This document shows positions 38,864-50,203 of a DNA stretch of 64,000 nucleotides, piece by piece. The stretch's first letter is position 1, and each line of letters begins with the position of its first letter. The translations under genes and the position numbers were made by a program. Below the pieces are notes generated by a model. It worked only from the letters and a program-made list of their open reading frames with translations, was not told the origin of the DNA and made no database searches. The DNA is from Yarrowia lipolytica (Eukaryota > Ascomycota > Dipodascomycetes > Dipodascales), in NCBI RefSeq assembly GCF_001761485.1, contig NC_090773.1:1178001-1242000 (forward strand). The letters are read 5' to 3'.

Positions 38864-39368
38864 CTACTTTTCCTCCTCCTTGATCTTCTTCTTCTCCTCC
38901 TTTTCCTTGCGCTTCTTTTCCTTCTTCTCCTCCTTTTCCTTCTTCTTCTTTTCTTTTTCCTTCTCCTGGTTGTATGTTTTACTCAGCTGCTTGCCCTCGG
39001 TCGAATCGAACGCCTTTCGTGCCTCCACAAACTCCTTTTGCAGCACCAGCAGCTCTTCTGCTCGGCCCAGCTTTCGAGGATCATTTCTCAGCAGGAACTT
39101 GAAGTCATCCACCTTGATCTTCTGCCGGCCAGCAATCTCTGCCATCTTCGCTGCCTCATGACACGTGTCCACAATGTAGTCTGTGAGGATATCTTCCAGA
39201 GCAGCAACCGTCTCGGGGTATGGATCATTGACATCTCCGAACGCATAGAGCAGAGGTTTGACTGTGTTAGGCCGCGGCCGTTGGTTGTGGTCTGATTGTC
39301 GCGTGATACTCACTGTCGTTCACGAACAGATTTGTTCTCTTTCGCTTTCGTGTTCCTTCAAGTGACAT
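38864..39368 (-). CDS. TAF13: TFIID subunit TAF13 (two exons)
   Basis: This histone-fold subunit of TFIID pairs with TAF11 in Pol II initiation. Exon 1 is 39314-39368 (18 codons plus one base: MSLEGTRKRKRTNLFVND) and exon 2 is 38864-39261. The 52-bp intron (39262-39313) starts GTGAGT and ends CTAACACAG. Splicing yields NDIKPLLYAFGDVNDPYP, the conserved TAF13 entry to the histone fold, which supports the model. The product has 150 residues. The fold (about 18-95) continues through VDDFKFLLRNDPRKLGRAEELL. The last 40 residues are almost entirely Lys/Glu (KEKEKKKKEKEEKK-type), longer and more charged than I expect for the family. Confidence 0.93.
39262..39313 (-). other. TAF13 intron
   Basis: This 52-bp intron starts GTGAGT and ends CTAACACAG on the minus strand, with the branch site four bases from the final AG. 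Removing it joins A to TC (Ile codon) in frame. Confidence 0.9.
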
Positions 39369-41860
39369 GATCGATTGTCGTCGTGTCTTGTGTGCGTGGA
39401 GGAGCTGAGGTTTATATATGCAGTAAATAATTCCACCATGTGTGGCGATAAAGTTGTGCATGGTTTTTGGAAAGTGGTCGGAGGAGGTGGTCAAGAGAGA
39501 CATGTAAGAGGGAGGGAACTTTCGATGATGCAGCTCTTGGACCCACCACTTGTCGAGAGAGTCGGACCGAGACTCGCCACCCAATCAAATGCTGGTATTT
39601 CAAAATGTGGATTACATAAGCGGTAGCGGACAGAGGGATGGGTTGTGAATGTATAATGTTGGTAGAAGGGTGGCAAGAACGTCAGAAGTTGTTCAGTTTG
39701 ACAATTGTGGTGGATTATGGGAGTTTTAAGAAAGGAAAGTGCAAATACTTGTACCGTATGTTTCTACAGTACCAGATTGATAAATTTGTTAGTATTTCTA
39801 CAAACATTACTGGATGATTTGGACTGCACGGACATCTCGAATAGGTCCTTTCTACAGTATAACCTGACCACGAACCAAATGCGACTGTTCGACATCTACT
39901 TGTAGTACTGTACCCTTGTATTGTCACAATAAACCCGTACCGCACCGACCGCTTGACTCTCGTTTGCACTGGTACATGCTGGAACATGTTGCATTGTGCA
40001 TATACCAGCCCTTGCTCGTCAAAGCAACGGGCCGGCGAATAAAGACATTCTAAAACAAGGTCGGTTTTACATTCTCGGATACAGACATTTGAGTTAGTGG
40101 GCTAGAGGTGTGAAAAAGCCGACCGTGTGTGGTTTGTGCGCGACAACTGCAGTGGCGTTTGGACTACAAGTAGGTTCGGAAGTTGATGAGATGGGAAAAA
40201 AGAGAGGGGTTTGATTAGCCCATAATAAGGAGCAGGGAGGGGATTGACAGCAGCTAAAATCGAAAAAAAAAAACGGGGAATAAATGGCATACCAAGGCCA
40301 AGAACAGCTTGCCATTGCCCCTAGCTTCCAGTATAGCTCCAGAGGGCCCCGCACTCGACAGGTCTCTTCTTGTCCATGCATGTTCTGGAAACCTTCGTAG
40401 CGAACCTTGGAATCATCGTGGGTTTAAAGAAAGGTTGGCGTGGGAGAAATGACGTCTTTGAGGTAGATAGCGGTGACTAAGTTAGTGCCATAGATAAGAG
40501 TCGATTGTTGGGAGATAGGGTGGGTGTTTGATTTTGCAGATATGACGACCGAAGGTTTCTCCATGGCACCGCTGTCTCTGACGGCAGTTTCTCTGGAGAT
40601 GATTGAGACTGCCGGCAGGGCTAATCAAGTGTGGGGAAGAACGGTATATTACGATATAGTTCTCTTGCTGTGTCCTTCAGATGTTGAGCATACAGGGCTG
40701 TAAAATGGGGGCAGAAGATGCAAGTGGGCGTCATGTGACAGCCTTGCTCACATATCTCAGGTGAACTGGCGAGACAGTGTCTTGAGTCTCTCGGAGTTGG
40801 TGACTACAGTTGGAGTGAGTGAGTGATGGAGGCGCAGACGGAGCAGTGAACACTGACTGTGAGCACGAGCATGAGCATGAGCACGAGCATAAGCATGAGC
40901 ACGACCACGAGCACAGCACTGCACTGACTAATGAACAGTCACAGCAACACTTGCACATGGGTTGGCCGCGGCAATGTACGACAAGTAGCCCAAGCTAAAA
41001 CCCCCCTCTTGTGCCAAGAGTGCTTGCTGACCGCGACCGCGACCCACAGGCCCACGCTTTCTGCTACCGGATTGAGAAACTTTTCCGGCACGCCCTTTGC
41101 ATCTCAACATGCCAGATGTAGGAACCTACAGCGAGTGGGCGGAAAAGGAGGATAAAAAGCAAAGTCCAGCAGTAATGAAATCTTCGGGGGATGTCAGAGC
41201 TACATTATGTACCTTGTAGGGGGGAACGGCTTTTGCTATGGTGTACGGCACTCCAGGGTGACGGTGAGTGTAGCCCCGCGTGTGGAATGGCCGGGTCGCC
41301 AAACACAAAACCAATCAACGCCTTTTAGCGCCGGTCGTTTCTTTTTCCGCCTCGTTTTGGGCTATAGGACCTTGTGTTCAAGTGCAGTACCTTCCATGTC
41401 CTGCGGTGAGATTGTGGGGCCGACCGTTGGCTTTGTTAATACGGACGGATAAACGAACTTGTTGTTGGAGCTTAAAAGAGTAGCGCACTAGGCTGGGTGC
41501 GGTCTACCAGTAGGCCGATTGGCTGGCTGGCACGAAGGAGATGGCGCCAACGAGGGCGAAAATCAACTGCCAGCACCACCAGAAGCCAATTGCTCTCTTC
41601 GCTGTCGCTCTCTGGGCCGCCCCGCGTCCTCCATGTGTACATCAGTCCCCCCCACAAGTGTAGCAGACGGGAAAGTTTCGTTTGGGTAACCACAGTGGTG
41701 CGGACAAATTTTTTGAGAGGGCCCAAAGCTTATTTGGGGAGTTAAAATAGGCCAAACAACATGGGAGCGCCTGTGTATAATCTTTCTGGAGAAGCAAGAG
41801 TAGGCACATGAGAAGAGCTCCCTCTTAAAACGACATTCAACTGCCGATTCTAGAGGGGAC
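39369..41860. other. 2.5-kb intergenic region between TAF13 and zinc-cluster gene
   Basis: The divergent genes on each side should have promoters here. Only short frames are open. A GAGCAC-type hexamer repeat (40858-40917) and a poly-A run near 40262 are seen, plus ACTTGTAG-type words near 39891. No further gene is supported. Confidence 0.5.
40858..40917. repeat. Hexamer repeat GAGCAY
   Basis: Nine to ten copies of GAGCAC/GAGCAT run head to tail, with a few base changes (AAGCAT, GACCAC). Short, non-coding. Confidence 0.8.
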
Positions 41861-42322
41861 ATGAACCGAACGAAATCCTTCGCAGGATGCTGGACGTGCC
41901 GAAACAGAAAGATCAAATGCGATCTGCGCAGACCCACTTGCCAACGGTGCGAGAAGGCCAAGCTGGAGTGCGAAGGATACTCCATCAAGCTGAGATGGGC
42001 CCGGACCGGCAAGGAGGGCGAGGACGGAGAGGAGGAGATCTTTCGCCGCCGCAACGTGGACTTTGTCGAGTACCCGCCAGAAATGACGTTTGAAACGTAC
42101 CGCGAGATGGACATCACTCTGCAAAAACTCCACGCGCCAAAGTTCCAGGCTGACGAGACCATGGTTCTGGGACCCTTTGGCGTCTTCTCGGGATTTAAAC
42201 GAAGACGCGTGGAGCTCCCACAGTCGCAGAACCAGCAGCCACAGATCAACTCCATTACCCCAAAGCATACGCCTCCTCAGATGGCCCAGGGACTGTCGCC
42301 AAACAAACAACAGCAGCAGCAA

Positions 42323-42354
<32 letters not shown>

Positions 42355-44263
42355 GCAACAGCAACAACAACTACAACACCCTTCACAATCTCCGCATTCG
42401 CATAACAACCAAGTAACACAATCTCCGCATCATGTCCACTCACCACATGTGCCGTCTCCGCACGTGCAACCACCACACATCTCGCCTGAGAACTTGCACG
42501 CCGACCTGGACCTCGACATTCTCATGAACAACCTGCCCGTGCACCCGCCCCAGATTCTGCCACTTACTTACTTCATAGACCCTAATCTGGAGATGCATGC
42601 TGACCACGACAATGAACCGCAGCCAGACTCGTCGCCAGCAGGAGGAATCATCCACAGAAACATTGAACAGATGGAGGAGAACGAGGTGAACACAATTTTC
42701 ACAATTGTCCAGAATGACCTGGCGGGAACTGCATTCCCCAAACTCCCGGCGTCCGAACTCCAATTCTCAGACACACAGCTGCAATTCAGCTCGCAGTCCA
42801 GATACCTCCTGCACCACTACATCACATCTGTGTCGCAAACCATGACCGTGGTGGGCCATCCGAGAAACCCCTGGATGCAAATCTTCGTGCCCAGGGCCAT
42901 TTCGGCTATTGGAGACCTGGTTGCTACGGGATACACCACCAACTCCAGAAACGCGCTCCTGCATGCCCTACTAGCCATCTCCGCATACAACCTGCAATCC
43001 AAGTACCCCAAGAATTCGCTGAACCGAAAGCATTACTCGGAACTAGGTCTCAAGCTGAAATCCGAAGCATACAAACTGTTGTGGCCCTGCTTCACAGAAG
43101 ATATCAGTGACCAAAAGTACAAAGACGTACTGGTGTCTATTCTGTCAATGGTTCCTATTGATGTGGTATCTGGAAGCATGTCTGATTGCAGAGTGCATCT
43201 TTTGGCATGTCAAAAGTTCATTGAGATGCGTCTTTCTTCGCGAAGAGATATATCTCCAAAGGCTGCCACTTTGCATCGAATTTTTTGTTTCCTTCGATTG
43301 CTTCAGGAGTCTACGGTCTTCACAGATCTCATGGAAATCGACGACGAGGAGCTAAACGAAGTCATTACGGATGATCAGGATATAGACACTATTCTGACTG
43401 GTGCTGACGGCTCAAAAATGTCCGACAAAAAGCGTCTCAAGTTCTCAGATGCTGGTGGAGGTATTTTCCAGAAGGAAAAGGACCCCAAGAAGCTCGGAAA
43501 GGACGACAGAAAGAACTCCCACGAAGGCTACTTTGACACTCCCATTAAGAAGTCTCTCAAGGGCTCTCCTAATGCTCCTGTTCCTGGAACTCAGCGTCTC
43601 AAAATTTCAGAATACTGGCTTGGACAGCCTGATCTGGCTCCATGCTCCGATTCGTTCGATCTGAGCTCCATTCTAGCCATGTATGGTCTTCCGGACTCTC
43701 TGCAGGCCCTTTTGTCTCGAACGACAGCTCTAGCCAAGCGATGCATCAGTTTTAGACAGAAAAAGGGCACAAACTATGAGTCTGAGCAGATCCGTGTGCT
43801 CGAGCAGGATCTGTTGCAGTGGAGATTCGAGAAGAGCAAGATTGCGATACCCAGCTTCAACGACAACCGAAAGGCAGTATTGCATTACCACTGCATTTCG
43901 TTCCATGGAGCTCTGGTCATCTACTTTTACCGCCTTGTTCTGGGCTGGCCTGCGTCCTCTTTGCAGGACAGAGTCAAGTATCTGATGCACATTCTGCTGG
44001 AGATGCAAAATTTCAAGTCTAAAGTGTCTGTAATTTCCACTCCTCTCTTGTGGGCCGGTTTTGTGGGTGCCTGTGAAGCTCTGACGGAGGATACTCGACA
44101 GGGCTACACCAAGTACATTCAGGATCTGGCTGAATGTGGAATGGGAACTTACTACGTTCCCCGTAACGTCATCACCGAGGCCTGGAGGCTGCAGGATAAG
44201 GGAGAGGAGAGCAACTGGTGGGACATTGTCCGTGATTGGGAAGCCCACTTGCTTTTGTCTTGA
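41861..44263 (+). CDS. Zn2Cys6 transcription factor, Arg81-like candidate
   Basis: This 800-residue protein starts with a complete zinc cluster: C10, C13, C20, C27, C30 and C37, spaced C-x2-C-x6-C-x6-C-x2-C-x6-C, within GCWTCRNRKIKCDLRRPTC. The following GYSIKLRW and RRNVDFV..MD..L..LHAP..GPFGVF segments resemble Arg81 (ArgRII), the arginine-metabolism regulator, as I remember it; this identification is moderate. Residues about 149-170 are a glutamine tract from CAG/CAA repeats, then a His/Pro/Ser-rich linker with repeated SPH motifs. Residues 270-800 form the helical fungal-specific regulatory domain, with a charged disordered insert near 510-580. The ATG at 41861 is nine codons before the cluster. 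It ends 97 bp from the convergent PIF1-like stop codon. Confidence 0.9.
42308..42372 (+). repeat. CAG/CAA glutamine repeat in coding sequence
   Basis: About 21 codons of mixed CAG and CAA encode polyglutamine in the zinc-cluster factor. CAA interruptions limit slippage. Length variation between strains would be expected. Confidence 0.9.
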
Positions 44264-44360
44264 TGTGCTCGTCTCAATTATTGAGCTATTGTACAATATA
44301 ATGAATAATGATAATGATATGATAATTAGTGTGTACCTGTACTACTGTACTTCTAGTCTC

Positions 44361-47222
44361 TTACTTCTGACTAGTGTAATGAGAACATGTTTCTGCGTCT
44401 GAATCAAAATCACTAGCTGCAGACTCATATGAAGATGGGGCCGGAGAAGAACATTTTAGAGGAGTCGAGTGGGAAGGGGCTGTGTTTGGTGGAAGCGCAA
44501 AAAACCCACCGAAGCCATTGGCTCCTTCTTTCTTGACCGTCAGAGAGTCCTTGATGGATTCATCAAACTTGATGACCTCAGGACGCGTGACTTTGGGGAT
44601 CTCGAAACAAGTGAGCCTCAAATCATCGGGAGACCGAACCCGGGTCATGGCCACGTATGCTTGTCCTTCGGTGAACATGCCCTTCATGTCTACCACAGTT
44701 CGGATAAGTGTCTGTCCCTGACATTTGTGAATCGTGAGTGCCCAAGACAGACTCATAGGCAGCTGCAATCGCGAGCAAATGGTAGGGTACTTTCGAGCGT
44801 TTTCGTCTCGATTCTCACGAGCCAGCAGTCGAGAGTAGTCGAGCTTCTCGAACTCAACTGTAGGCACCAAGAAGAACTGCTGGTCACTTTCAGCGTCTGC
44901 AATGTACTCGTCTGCAAGTCTGAAGACGACCAGTAGGTTGGTGTTCTCTCTACCTACCTTGTTCTGTTCTTCCAACTCACGATTCTTCTTCTTTTGAGCC
45001 AGAGCCTCCTGTCGATACACCTCGTCAATGTGCATCAGGGCGTACCGATAGTAACACCACTGATAATGCTCCAAACGCATGCCAAGGTGTTGCTCCAGAT
45101 CAGGAGGCATCTTGGCGTTGCGGCTCAGAGAACGAAGGTTTCTAGACTTGATGTAGTGATAAATGGCAAACAATAGATCCAGATCGTCTTTGTACAGATT
45201 GTACATTTCGTAGGTCATGAGAAATGCAACCTGACCCATATGACCGTTCACCAAACCCTTGTCGTAGTCATTCTTAAGATACATGACCTGGGCACCTGGT
45301 TTCAAACACAGCCTGTCTTCAGCGTTTATGTCCCTCATGGCTCGATCAATGAATTCCTGACTGTACCCCTCCGTGGTGTTACGCATGTCAGAAGCGTAAA
45401 AGAAGACTTCAGGGCCGTCTAGCAGCTGCAGCTCTCTCTGATTAGTTGCTTCGACACCACTGATAGTGCTTTGAAGGTGAACAGTTTGTTGGCCCGGGGG
45501 ATGCCTGCCAATGAACTGAGAAAAGTAGCTTCGAAGAGCATCAGTCTCTTGAGTGGTACCTTTATACGTTCGGAACAAGTTGAGCATGGAGGAAAACACG
45601 GAGCCCTCAGTTTGACGCTTGGCAACAGTGAGACGCAGTCTGTTGGCTCCAAACACCTTCTGAAACGCCTCGGAGTTAAACAAAAAGTCTGGAGGAAGCT
45701 GGGCGCCAGCACCATGCTTTCTGGCGTATGCGTTTTTGTCTTCAAACGAAGGAACAGGGGGAAGCTGATAAAAGTCGCCCACACAAACAACTTGTATTCC
45801 TCCAAAGGGGAGGTCCTTCAACATTTGGTCACGCTCATTGTCCTCCTCCGTGTAATGTAACATTTCTTTCAGAAAGTTGTAGTTTCGAGCTTTTTTCTTA
45901 GAGCGTAGCTCCTTTTCATACTGAACAGCAGCCTTTTGTGAAATTTGGAAAAAGTTGGATCTCACGACTCGGGCAATGGTGTCAATCTTGTCAAACATGG
46001 CTCCAGATACCATACTGCACTCGTCAATAATGAGCACCTCGGTGAACTTCCACATTGCGGCAGCCCTGGGGTTGTTGAAGAGCTTGGCAATGCAGGCTTC
46101 GGCGCTCTCTTTCATGAGACCCAGACCAGTCCACCTATGAATAGTTATGCCATCCACGTTGACTGCAGCTAGACCAGTAGGTGCTGTGACTTTGCAGACA
46201 ACTCCTTTAGACTCGCAATGGTTCTTGATCTCCTTGATGAGCACGGACTTTCCGGTTCCAGCTCCTCCCGTGAAAAACAGACTCTCGCCTTTAGCCACTA
46301 GGTCAAAGATGACCTGCTGTTCTTCAGTGAGCGTGATATTTTGGGGCTCCAGAAGCGACAGAGTAGTGGTGTTGGCAGCCACAGCGTCGGTTTCGTCGTC
46401 GCTGGCGGTGCTCTCGCAATTCTTGCCAGCCTGTTGGCTGGATCTGGGCATACCAGTGTGGAGGTTTGTGTTTTGAGAAGGAGCCGTTGAGGGGTCTTGC
46501 TTGACCACAGGTTCAGAACATTCGCCACCACGGTTTTCTTGCGCTTCATGCATCTTGTTCAGATACGAGCTGTACTGGGCCAGGAGCATCTTCTTAGCGT
46601 CTCGTCTCACCAGACGCTTTATCTCTCCTAGTTGTAGAGCGGTGAGTTCAGCATGATTCAAGCCCGAATGACTTTGCATAGCACGATGAAGATCCTGCTT
46701 GTAGTATGCCACCACCATCACGAGCTCCTTGGGCGTCCATTCCTTCCACCAGTCGTCCCGAACGAACATATTTTCATCTTGAATCTGAACAGGCGGAGCG
46801 GTACGTTTCTTGGCGGAGTCCTTGGAGCTAGCATGGGCTCGTTTCTTAGACCTTTGCTTCTCCCGTTCAAGAATCTGTGCCACATCCCTGTACCTTGGTT
46901 CATGCCGTCCCTGTGACTGTCGCTCTCCCTCCGACAGTCGTCCCAGTATGCTCTGTTCCTCCTCCAGAAGCCGTTCTCGTTCAAGCAATAGATCAGTCTC
47001 GTCTTCCTCCGGCTCATCAACCTCCATGCGGTCTTCCTCGGTGTTTTGACGCCCGGCCCTAGCGCCCTCGGACGACTCTTTCTCTCGTAGTTGGTGCATA
47101 AGCGAGTTGATCTGGACTGCTCCCTCCTCCAGACGTTGTCGTTGGTACCGCTCAGGCTCTTCGGTGCGCGCTGTCACGTGCCGGTGTGAAATTCCGCTAA
47201 CATCCTTGTTGAGACGAGCCAT
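44361..47222 (-). CDS. PIF1-family 5'-3' DNA helicase
   Basis: This 953-residue superfamily 1B helicase has motif I GGAGTGKS at about residue 320, motif Ia APTGLAA, motif II IDECSM, motif III GDFYQLPP, motif VI-type LSWALTIHKCQGQTL and the C-terminal YVAMTRVRSPDDLRL. Pif1 and Rrm3 relatives unwind DNA at telomeres, rDNA, G-quadruplexes and in mitochondria. The first 290 residues are charged and poorly conserved, with a segment around 155-230 (WKEWTPKELVMVVAYY) that may be a separate small helical domain. A roughly 60-residue Lys-rich insert separates motifs II and III. No strong mitochondrial presequence is seen. Because yeasts may carry several PIF1 paralogs, I do not say which one this is. 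The start at 47222 is the only in-frame ATG giving full length. Confidence 0.9.
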   Translation of the reverse strand: MARLNKDVSGISHRHVTARTEEPERYQRQRLEEGAVQINSLMHQLREKESSEGARAGRQNTEEDRMEVDEPEEDETDLLLERERLLEEEQSILGRLSEGERQSQGRHEPRYRDVAQILEREKQRSKKRAHASSKDSAKKRTAPPVQIQDENMFVRDDWWKEWTPKELVMVVAYYKQDLHRAMQSHSGLNHAELTALQLGEIKRLVRRDAKKMLLAQYSSYLNKMHEAQENRGGECSEPVVKQDPSTAPSQNTNLHTGMPRSSQQAGKNCESTASDDETDAVAANTTTLSLLEPQNITLTEEQQVIFDLVAKGESLFFTGGAGTGKSVLIKEIKNHCESKGVVCKVTAPTGLAAVNVDGITIHRWTGLGLMKESAEACIAKLFNNPRAAAMWKFTEVLIIDECSMVSGAMFDKIDTIARVVRSNFFQISQKAAVQYEKELRSKKKARNYNFLKEMLHYTEEDNERDQMLKDLPFGGIQVVCVGDFYQLPPVPSFEDKNAYARKHGAGAQLPPDFLFNSEAFQKVFGANRLRLTVAKRQTEGSVFSSMLNLFRTYKGTTQETDALRSYFSQFIGRHPPGQQTVHLQSTISGVEATNQRELQLLDGPEVFFYASDMRNTTEGYSQEFIDRAMRDINAEDRLCLKPGAQVMYLKNDYDKGLVNGHMGQVAFLMTYEMYNLYKDDLDLLFAIYHYIKSRNLRSLSRNAKMPPDLEQHLGMRLEHYQWCYYRYALMHIDEVYRQEALAQKKKNRELEEQNKVGRENTNLLVVFRLADEYIADAESDQQFFLVPTVEFEKLDYSRLLARENRDENARKYPTICSRLQLPMSLSWALTIHKCQGQTLIRTVVDMKGMFTEGQAYVAMTRVRSPDDLRLTCFEIPKVTRPEVIKFDESIKDSLTVKKEGANGFGGFFALPPNTAPSHSTPLKCSSPAPSSYESAASDFDSDAETCSHYTSQK

Positions 47223-47607
47223 TTCCCGCTATCTCGAAGGGATCCAGTCGTTATTGGCGGGTGTGACGTATGGTGTTGAAGATGTTGTTTCCCACTACAG
47301 GTAATTTATTTGGAATTACCCTTTTAGACCAAATTATGCACTTTGGACGTGACGCGTCTGAACGCACGTGACGGAAGGACACAACCGAATTATGTCAGAT
47401 AAAACAAGAAGCGACGAAATATGGGCTGTACTATTTGTGAACATGTTGGTGGATGCCACAAGAGCTCGTTTGTCTGATAAACTGACTGTTGCGGTACCGG
47501 TACTCGAAGGTACTCATAGCTCTTTAATTATATGTACAGTATGTTCGCTTCCCACGATACTATTAAAATGCAATGCTGTTTTGATCTAAATGACTTTCTA
47601 TTTGAAT
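47223..47607. other. Intergenic region upstream of PIF1-like gene
   Basis: This 385-bp gap holds the 3' end of RCM1 and the promoter of the PIF1-like gene, both on the minus strand. TCACGTGAC-type and CACGTG words occur near 47175 and 47364. No gene. Confidence 0.5.
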
Positions 47608-49128
47608 TTAATCAGAGAAACCAGTCCACTCTTCCTCAGACTCAACCTCCTCCTCGTCTTGGTCTTGGTCTTGGTCTTCCTGTTCGGCGTCTTCACTGTG
47701 GTCATCGGAAGAGGTTTCCTGGGCGCTCTCAACCTCAGACACCTTAGGGACTCTGTGTCCAATTTCACCAATATCCCGCTTCTCGAAGCAGGCAGCAAAG
47801 AAGCCAATGCCTCCGTCGACCTTGGGTAGAGCTCGAACGACTCCCTCAGCCAGAGCAGCTCTCTGATTCTCAGGAAAGTCTGAAAAGCCGTTGGGGTCTC
47901 CTCGTCGCGTCCATAGAGGAAGAACACGCAACTTGGGGGCCAGCTGCCATCCCTCAGCAGCAACCTGCGAGTCCAGAAGCAGTTTCTGAACCACTTCCTC
48001 GTTTTCAATGTTGTGAATGGAGCAGGTAGAATAGACCACCTTCTTGGCAGATCCAAACAGCAGGGCATGCTTGACGATTCGGTACTGAAACTCGGACAGC
48101 TTGTGGAGTCGGAACTGATCCTTCTGGTCGTCTCTGTTGGTTTCCTCCGCCGCGGCAGCGTCGTCCTCGTGCTTTCGTCCAAAAATACCTGATCCCGAAC
48201 ACGATGGGTCCACGAGAATACCCTCCACTTCGGGGTAGTCGTCGGGGTTGGTGTCGGTGAAGTCTCCCACGTTCACCTTGATGCAGTTGTGACAACCCGC
48301 GGTCTTGACCATCTTGGTAAGAAGCTTTGCTCGAATGGCGTCTTTTTCAAACGCATCAATAGAGCCAGGGGTACCAGCCACGAAAGAGGCCAGGTGTGTG
48401 GTTTTGTTTCCGGGTGCAGAGCAGCAATCAATGAGCTTCTGGCCAGGCTGGGGGTTGAGAATGGTAGCGGGAAAGCAAGAGGCTCGATCTTGAATGATGA
48501 TCTTGCCCTGCTTATATAGCTCGCAATTAGCCAGTTTCTCTCTGGGGTGAATTCCGTAAAGATGGGGCACGTGAATGTCCTTGTATATCTGTCCGGGCTG
48601 AATTGTGCCGCCCTCGATCTTGTCGATAGGCTTGAGTCTCGCGATCAAAGGCGTCTTGTGAAACTCTTCCTCGTTACTGAGCACTGTGTTGATTCTTATC
48701 CATCGAATGGGCGTCGAGTCTTCCTCCACGAGCTCGTCGAGGTCCGAGACCTTGTGTTTCAGCTTGAATTTGGTCAGCTCGGACTTGAGACGGGTCTGGT
48801 GGGCCAGAAACATGTCTTTGAGAGGACCCTTGGAGATGGTCAGACGCTTGGACCGGGAGCAGAGCAGGTCGTGGGCCATAAGAATGGCCATGTTCATGGT
48901 GATTTTGGTTTTTCCAGGCTTGTCGGAAATGGGGATTTCCGCAGCCTTGATGATGTCCACCAGAAAGGGTCTGTATTTGAGGGCCGAGAAGACCACGGCA
49001 AACACATGTTTGGGGTCGGCTCTGAGTCGCGTTTTGCCGAGCAGCTTGGACTGAGCAAATATTCGGTTCTGTAGCGAGCCCTTCTTGGACGGCTCCAGAA
49101 ACTGGGCGGCCTCCTGGTAGAAGTTCAT
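47608..49128 (-). CDS. RCM1: 25S rRNA cytosine-C5 methyltransferase Rcm1
   Basis: This 506-residue protein of the NOL1/NOP2/Sun (NSUN5) family is S-adenosylmethionine-dependent; yeast Rcm1 makes a single m5C in 25S rRNA. The N-terminus (MNFYQEAAQFLE) matches Rcm1. The SAM motif is CCSAPGNKTTHL (about 240-250). DPSCSGSGIF carries the motif IV cysteine, and YSTCSIHNIENE the motif VI cysteine; together they are the two-cysteine pair of these enzymes. The C-terminal 40 residues are acidic and Asp/Gln-rich (DQDQDQDEEE), made of a GTCTTG-type DNA repeat. Strong codon bias fits ribosome biogenesis. It is divergent from VPS1. Confidence 0.94.
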   Translation of the reverse strand: MNFYQEAAQFLEPSKKGSLQNRIFAQSKLLGKTRLRADPKHVFAVVFSALKYRPFLVDIIKAAEIPISDKPGKTKITMNMAILMAHDLLCSRSKRLTISKGPLKDMFLAHQTRLKSELTKFKLKHKVSDLDELVEEDSTPIRWIRINTVLSNEEEFHKTPLIARLKPIDKIEGGTIQPGQIYKDIHVPHLYGIHPREKLANCELYKQGKIIIQDRASCFPATILNPQPGQKLIDCCSAPGNKTTHLASFVAGTPGSIDAFEKDAIRAKLLTKMVKTAGCHNCIKVNVGDFTDTNPDDYPEVEGILVDPSCSGSGIFGRKHEDDAAAAEETNRDDQKDQFRLHKLSEFQYRIVKHALLFGSAKKVVYSTCSIHNIENEEVVQKLLLDSQVAAEGWQLAPKLRVLPLWTRRGDPNGFSDFPENQRAALAEGVVRALPKVDGGIGFFAACFEKRDIGEIGHRVPKVSEVESAQETSSDDHSEDAEQEDQDQDQDEEEVESEEEWTGFSD

Positions 49129-50203
49129 GGTGTCTGCTTGGAAATACTGTCGTCAACTGTCGTTAGTGCATCCGCCTCAGGATTTTTTTCTGTATCTGCA
49201 TGATCTAGGAGCTTAATCCAAGCCGCACAGTGCGAGAATGAGCGATTGGGAGTTTGTTGAGTGTATCAAATAATTTAGTACGGATTTGAAATATAGTCTG
49301 AATATGGCCTGAAACAATGTTCATTATATAAAATAAATAAAACAAAAACCCAGCGGTACAGTATCGTACAACGAAACAATCATCACCAGAACAACAACAC
49401 TACAGCTCAATCTATTTGAATTACCGCCAGTTAACCAACCACTCGTCTACCCTGGTTGTTTCGCGTTTCGCTGTCATCTGTTGGTCTCGTGTGTGCTTTA
49501 AATACCATCTAACATTACTTAGGCGACATGAAGGGTCCCCATACGAGCTTTGTCATCAGCTTACAGTAGCTAACGTCTCCGACAACCATCAAGCTGCGCA
49601 CCATCGTCTATATATAGCCACGCCAGCGACGACGCAGACACACGGCACTTCTGCCAACTGTCAGCTGTGTACACACCAGCACTACGCCAAGCATTTATTT
49701 TTCCTTTGACCAACCATACTCTCGCACCGCCAAAACCTACAAGTAGATGGTGGTACAGTACTGTATATTGGCAGGCTGGCAGATTGCACATCTAATCATG
49801 CAGTAGCCATTAGGGGGAGTAATATTGCACTTGGACTTGGGCTTGGAGGGTAGGAAACGACCATGTAACGTGGGCGATTGATGGAGGAGAGAGGAAGACC
49901 GAAAGTGGCGAGAGTGTCACATGACTAGAGTCAGACTTTGGCGCGGTTCTTCATTGGTCCCCCGTTGGTATATCGCCGTGTTCGCCACCGCAGTGGCAAA
50001 CCCCTTTTGGTCCATTACTGTAGCACTGCCAAATAACTCTGATCCGGAATGCTCTACTTGTGCGATATGATACTTAGCGTACTCCCAACTGGCCCAACCC
50101 AAACCCTAGGTTCACAGTGCACAGCGCATCAACATAGCAGCAGGGACACCATATACAACACCATCGGTCTGCAGTTCTTCCTCCTGACCATTCCGCCACA
50201 ACC
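49129..50203. other. Divergent promoter region, RCM1 and VPS1
   Basis: One kilobase of non-coding sequence between divergent genes. TATATATAG lies near 49610 and a TCACATGA word near 49917. Only short frames are open. No RNA gene is recognised. Confidence 0.5.

Noticed and set aside
40924-40931. CTGACTAA, like the Yarrowia telomere repeat (also TTAGTCAG at 52782)
   Set aside because: Single 8-base matches are expected by chance in 64 kb; no repeat or telomerase-RNA context.
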